In this document: one piece after another, positions 31,730 through 32,925 of the stretch
Layout of the letters: each line of letters opens with the position of its first letter
Numbering within the stretch: the first letter of the stretch is position 1
From: an uncultured Campylobacter sp.
Lineage (GTDB): Bacteria; Campylobacterota; Campylobacteria; Campylobacterales; Campylobacteraceae
Direction: 5' to 3'
Length of the DNA stretch: 32,925 bases
NCBI RefSeq assembly: GCF_905372745.1
Contig: NZ_CAJPQR010000025.1
Span: 1-32,925 of the forward strand
Position numbers and translations under genes: made by a program
The notes under the pieces: model-generated
Databases searched by the model: none
What the model was told of the DNA's origin: nothing
What the model saw: only the letters and a program-made list of their open reading frames with translations

Positions 31730-31735
31730 TATAGT
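31730..31735 (+). promoter_or_regulatory. Candidate -10 box of the BON lipoprotein gene
   Basis: TATAGT lies 27 bases before the ATG at 31763, preceded by the T-rich run GTTTGATTTTT that often stands in for the -35 box in Campylobacter. It is divergent from the tRNA-Sec promoter 30 bases away. Confidence 0.35.
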
Positions 31736-31762
31736 ATTTAGGCAAAATTTTATAGGCTCGCG

Positions 31763-32374
31763 ATGGATTTTAGGCTCTTTTTACGGCAAATTTTACGCGC
31801 TCTCGCGTTTTTGGCTCCCGCTATTTTTTTGGGCGGATGCTTAGAGTATTTCACCACCGTGACGCCGCTAACGGGCATAAACGTATACGACGCCTATCAA
31901 GTGAGCCAAGACGAGCGGGGCATCTACTCCATAGCCAAAGATAAAATCGTAAAAACCAAAATTCAGACTAAAATTTTTGGCACGAGCGGCCTTAGCAACC
32001 TAAACGTGGACGTGGAGAGCTTTTACGGCGACGTCTACCTCATCGGCGTCGTACCGGATGCCGAGCACAAAGAAAAACTCGTGGAATTAGCCAAAAATAC
32101 AAGCGGCGTAAATAAAATCTATACGTATATACGCTTCCCCAAAGACGGCGGCGAATGCGAAGGCAACCTCGCCATAATGCTAAATTTAAAAAATAATCTT
32201 TTTAAAGACAGCATAATAAGCGGTACGAGCGTGAGAGTGAGTGTTGTGCAGTGCAACGTCGTATTTACGGGCATCATAACCGACATCGAGCAGGAAAAAC
32301 ACGCGATATGGTACGCCAAGCACATTAACGGCGTGCGCGACGTTTACTCATTTTTGAAGATTTTTAAGGATTAA
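31763..32374 (+). CDS. BON-domain lipoprotein (DolP-like)
   Basis: The 203-residue protein has a lipoprotein signal peptide (hydrophobic LRALAFLAPAIFLGGC, lipobox FLGGC, acylated Cys at 26). Two BON domains follow. The first (about 58-125) runs KDKIVKTKIQTKIFGTSGLSN to VDVESFYGDVYLIGVVP, with HKEKLVELAKNTSGVNKIYTYI. The second (about 135-202) ends with VVFTGIITDIEQEKHAIWYAKHINGVRDVYSFLKI. This is the architecture of DolP/YraP, an outer-membrane lipoprotein that protects envelope integrity. The gene is monocistronic and divergent from tRNA-Sec. The Shine-Dalgarno before the ATG is weak (AGG only), but the signal peptide fixes the start well. Confidence 0.88.
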   Translation: MDFRLFLRQILRALAFLAPAIFLGGCLEYFTTVTPLTGINVYDAYQVSQDERGIYSIAKDKIVKTKIQTKIFGTSGLSNLNVDVESFYGDVYLIGVVPDAEHKEKLVELAKNTSGVNKIYTYIRFPKDGGECEGNLAIMLNLKNNLFKDSIISGTSVRVSVVQCNVVFTGIITDIEQEKHAIWYAKHINGVRDVYSFLKIFKD

Positions 32375-32400
32375 ATTCGCCGCTTTAAAGCGCTAAATTT

Positions 32401-32439
32401 CGTATCTGCGGGCGCAGGCGAAGTTTGCGGGCAGATACG
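32401..32439 (+). repeat. Stem-loop downstream of the BON lipoprotein gene
   Basis: CGTATCTGC and GCAGATACG (9 pairs) enclose a 21-base segment with a further CGCA/TGCG stem, 27 bases beyond the stop codon. No U-run follows, so it is either a weak terminator or a structured RNA 3' end. The 12-base palindrome CGCTTTAAAGCG lies just before it. Confidence 0.45.
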
Positions 32440-32630
32440 CTCTAAAGCTTAGCGAGCAAGCAAAGCCGCAAAAAGCGTTGTAAGCGGTAGATGCGCCGTA
32501 AACTCATGCAGGTAGCGCACGCTCCTAGCGCCCGGCAAATTTTGCGCGCTAATTCGCCCGTTTTAACCGCGGTTTTTGGCTGCGGCAGCTAAATTTAGAC
32601 CGCCGTTTAGTTATCAAACCAAGCTAGACT

Positions 32631-32700
32631 AAATTTGACGTTTAAATTTAAAGGTTTTAACTCGCGCGCCGTAAGCATAAAATTTGACGTTTAAATTTAA
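32631..32700. repeat. Two direct copies of a 21-bp AAATTTGACG repeat
   Basis: Identical 21-base units beginning AAATTTGACG lie at 32631-32651 and 32680-32700. Each is followed by a GTTTTAA and an ACTCGCGCG or CTCGCGCG segment, so a longer unit of about 50 bases was probably duplicated and then diverged. Confidence 0.55.
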
Positions 32701-32925
32701 GTTTTAAACAGCCAAAATAAGCAACCGACTCGCGCGTACGTTTAGTAAAATTTAGCCGAATTTGCCTAGCTAAACTAGGCTAGAGAAACGAATAAGCCAG
32801 GCAAAAACGCTGCGGCGCGGTTGATGAGCAGCCGAAAAAACGCAGAGTCTAGCGGGCTAATTTAAATTTTACGCGCCAAGACCCGTCTTTAAGATGCTAA
32901 ATTTGGTTTGGTTAAATTTAAATAC

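Larger units (their letters stand above)
32375..32925. other. Repeat-rich non-coding end of the window
   Basis: No convincing gene is visible in the last 551 bases. The longest frames (for example a 33-codon + strand ORF beginning near 32490) lack a ribosome-binding site and a recognisable sequence. The stretch contains a stem-loop, a pair of direct repeats and a small GCCTAG/CTAGGC hairpin at 32764-32780. Confidence 0.5.

Noticed and set aside
32490..32595. 33-codon + strand ORF in the terminal non-coding region
   Set aside because: No Shine-Dalgarno, no hydrophobic or domain pattern, and it sits among repeats.
1..32925. CRISPR array, prophage, insertion sequence or integron
   Set aside because: No regularly spaced repeats, and no transposase, integrase or phage structural genes were seen. 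Only short inverted and direct repeats occur.

Overview
The window is a piece of an epsilonproteobacterial chromosome, almost certainly a Campylobacter. The evidence is a CadF-type OmpA porin, ccoNOQP followed by a DUF4006 gene, a pyruvate:acceptor oxidoreductase, addB-addA, carA behind a DUF507 gene, and purA with FliJ-like and MotE-like genes. From memory, the order nifJ/por, HAD phosphatase, cadF, rpsI, rplM, addA, addB, fixH-like, membrane protein, DUF4006, ccoPQON, response regulator, histidine kinase, SafE-like protein, carA, DUF507, motE-like, fliJ-like, purA matches the Cj1476c to Cj1498c block of C. jejuni. Base composition is clearly richer in G+C than C. jejuni, which points to the C. 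showae / rectus / curvus / gracilis group. The species is an inference.

Layout. Positions 1-1341 hold the 3' part of an AT-rich pentapeptide-repeat membrane protein on the + strand. From 1499 to about 31670 every gene is on the - strand. In + coordinate order these are: a hypoxanthine-DNA glycosylase, LemA, NifJ/Por, a 0.7 kb gap without a convincing gene, a HAD phosphatase, an MscS channel, CadF, RpsI, RplM, AddA, AddB, a FixH-like protein, a TPM-like membrane protein, a 33-residue membrane peptide, DUF4006, CcoP, CcoQ, CcoO, CcoN, a response regulator, a PAS histidine kinase, a SafE/DsbD-like membrane protein, CarA, DUF507, MotE-like, FliJ-like, PurA, HisZ-like, a Cache-HAMP-triple-PAS sensor and tRNA-Sec. 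A BON-domain lipoprotein on the + strand and 0.55 kb of repeat-rich non-coding DNA close the window.

Transcription units inferred from spacing are: (a) ccoN-O-Q-P-DUF4006-small ORF-TPM-like-fixH-like, possibly running on into addB-addA; (b) SafE-like - histidine kinase - response regulator, with overlapping reading frames, placed just before ccoN; (c) DUF507-carA; (d) PAS sensor-hisZ-purA-fliJ-motE, each gene overlapping or touching the next; (e) rplM-rpsI.

The block is mostly conserved core metabolism (pyruvate oxidation, microaerobic respiration, purine/pyrimidine/histidine synthesis) with DNA repair, flagellar and adhesion functions. The less ordinary points are the unlisted 33-residue membrane ORF in the cbb3 operon, a large PAS sensor with no output domain whose gene runs into hisZ-purA, a 19-bp AAATTTGAC palindrome against the start codon of the SafE/two-component operon, and a scattered family of AAATTT-armed hairpins, several of which include a stop codon. 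I did not find a clearly new defence or mobile system.
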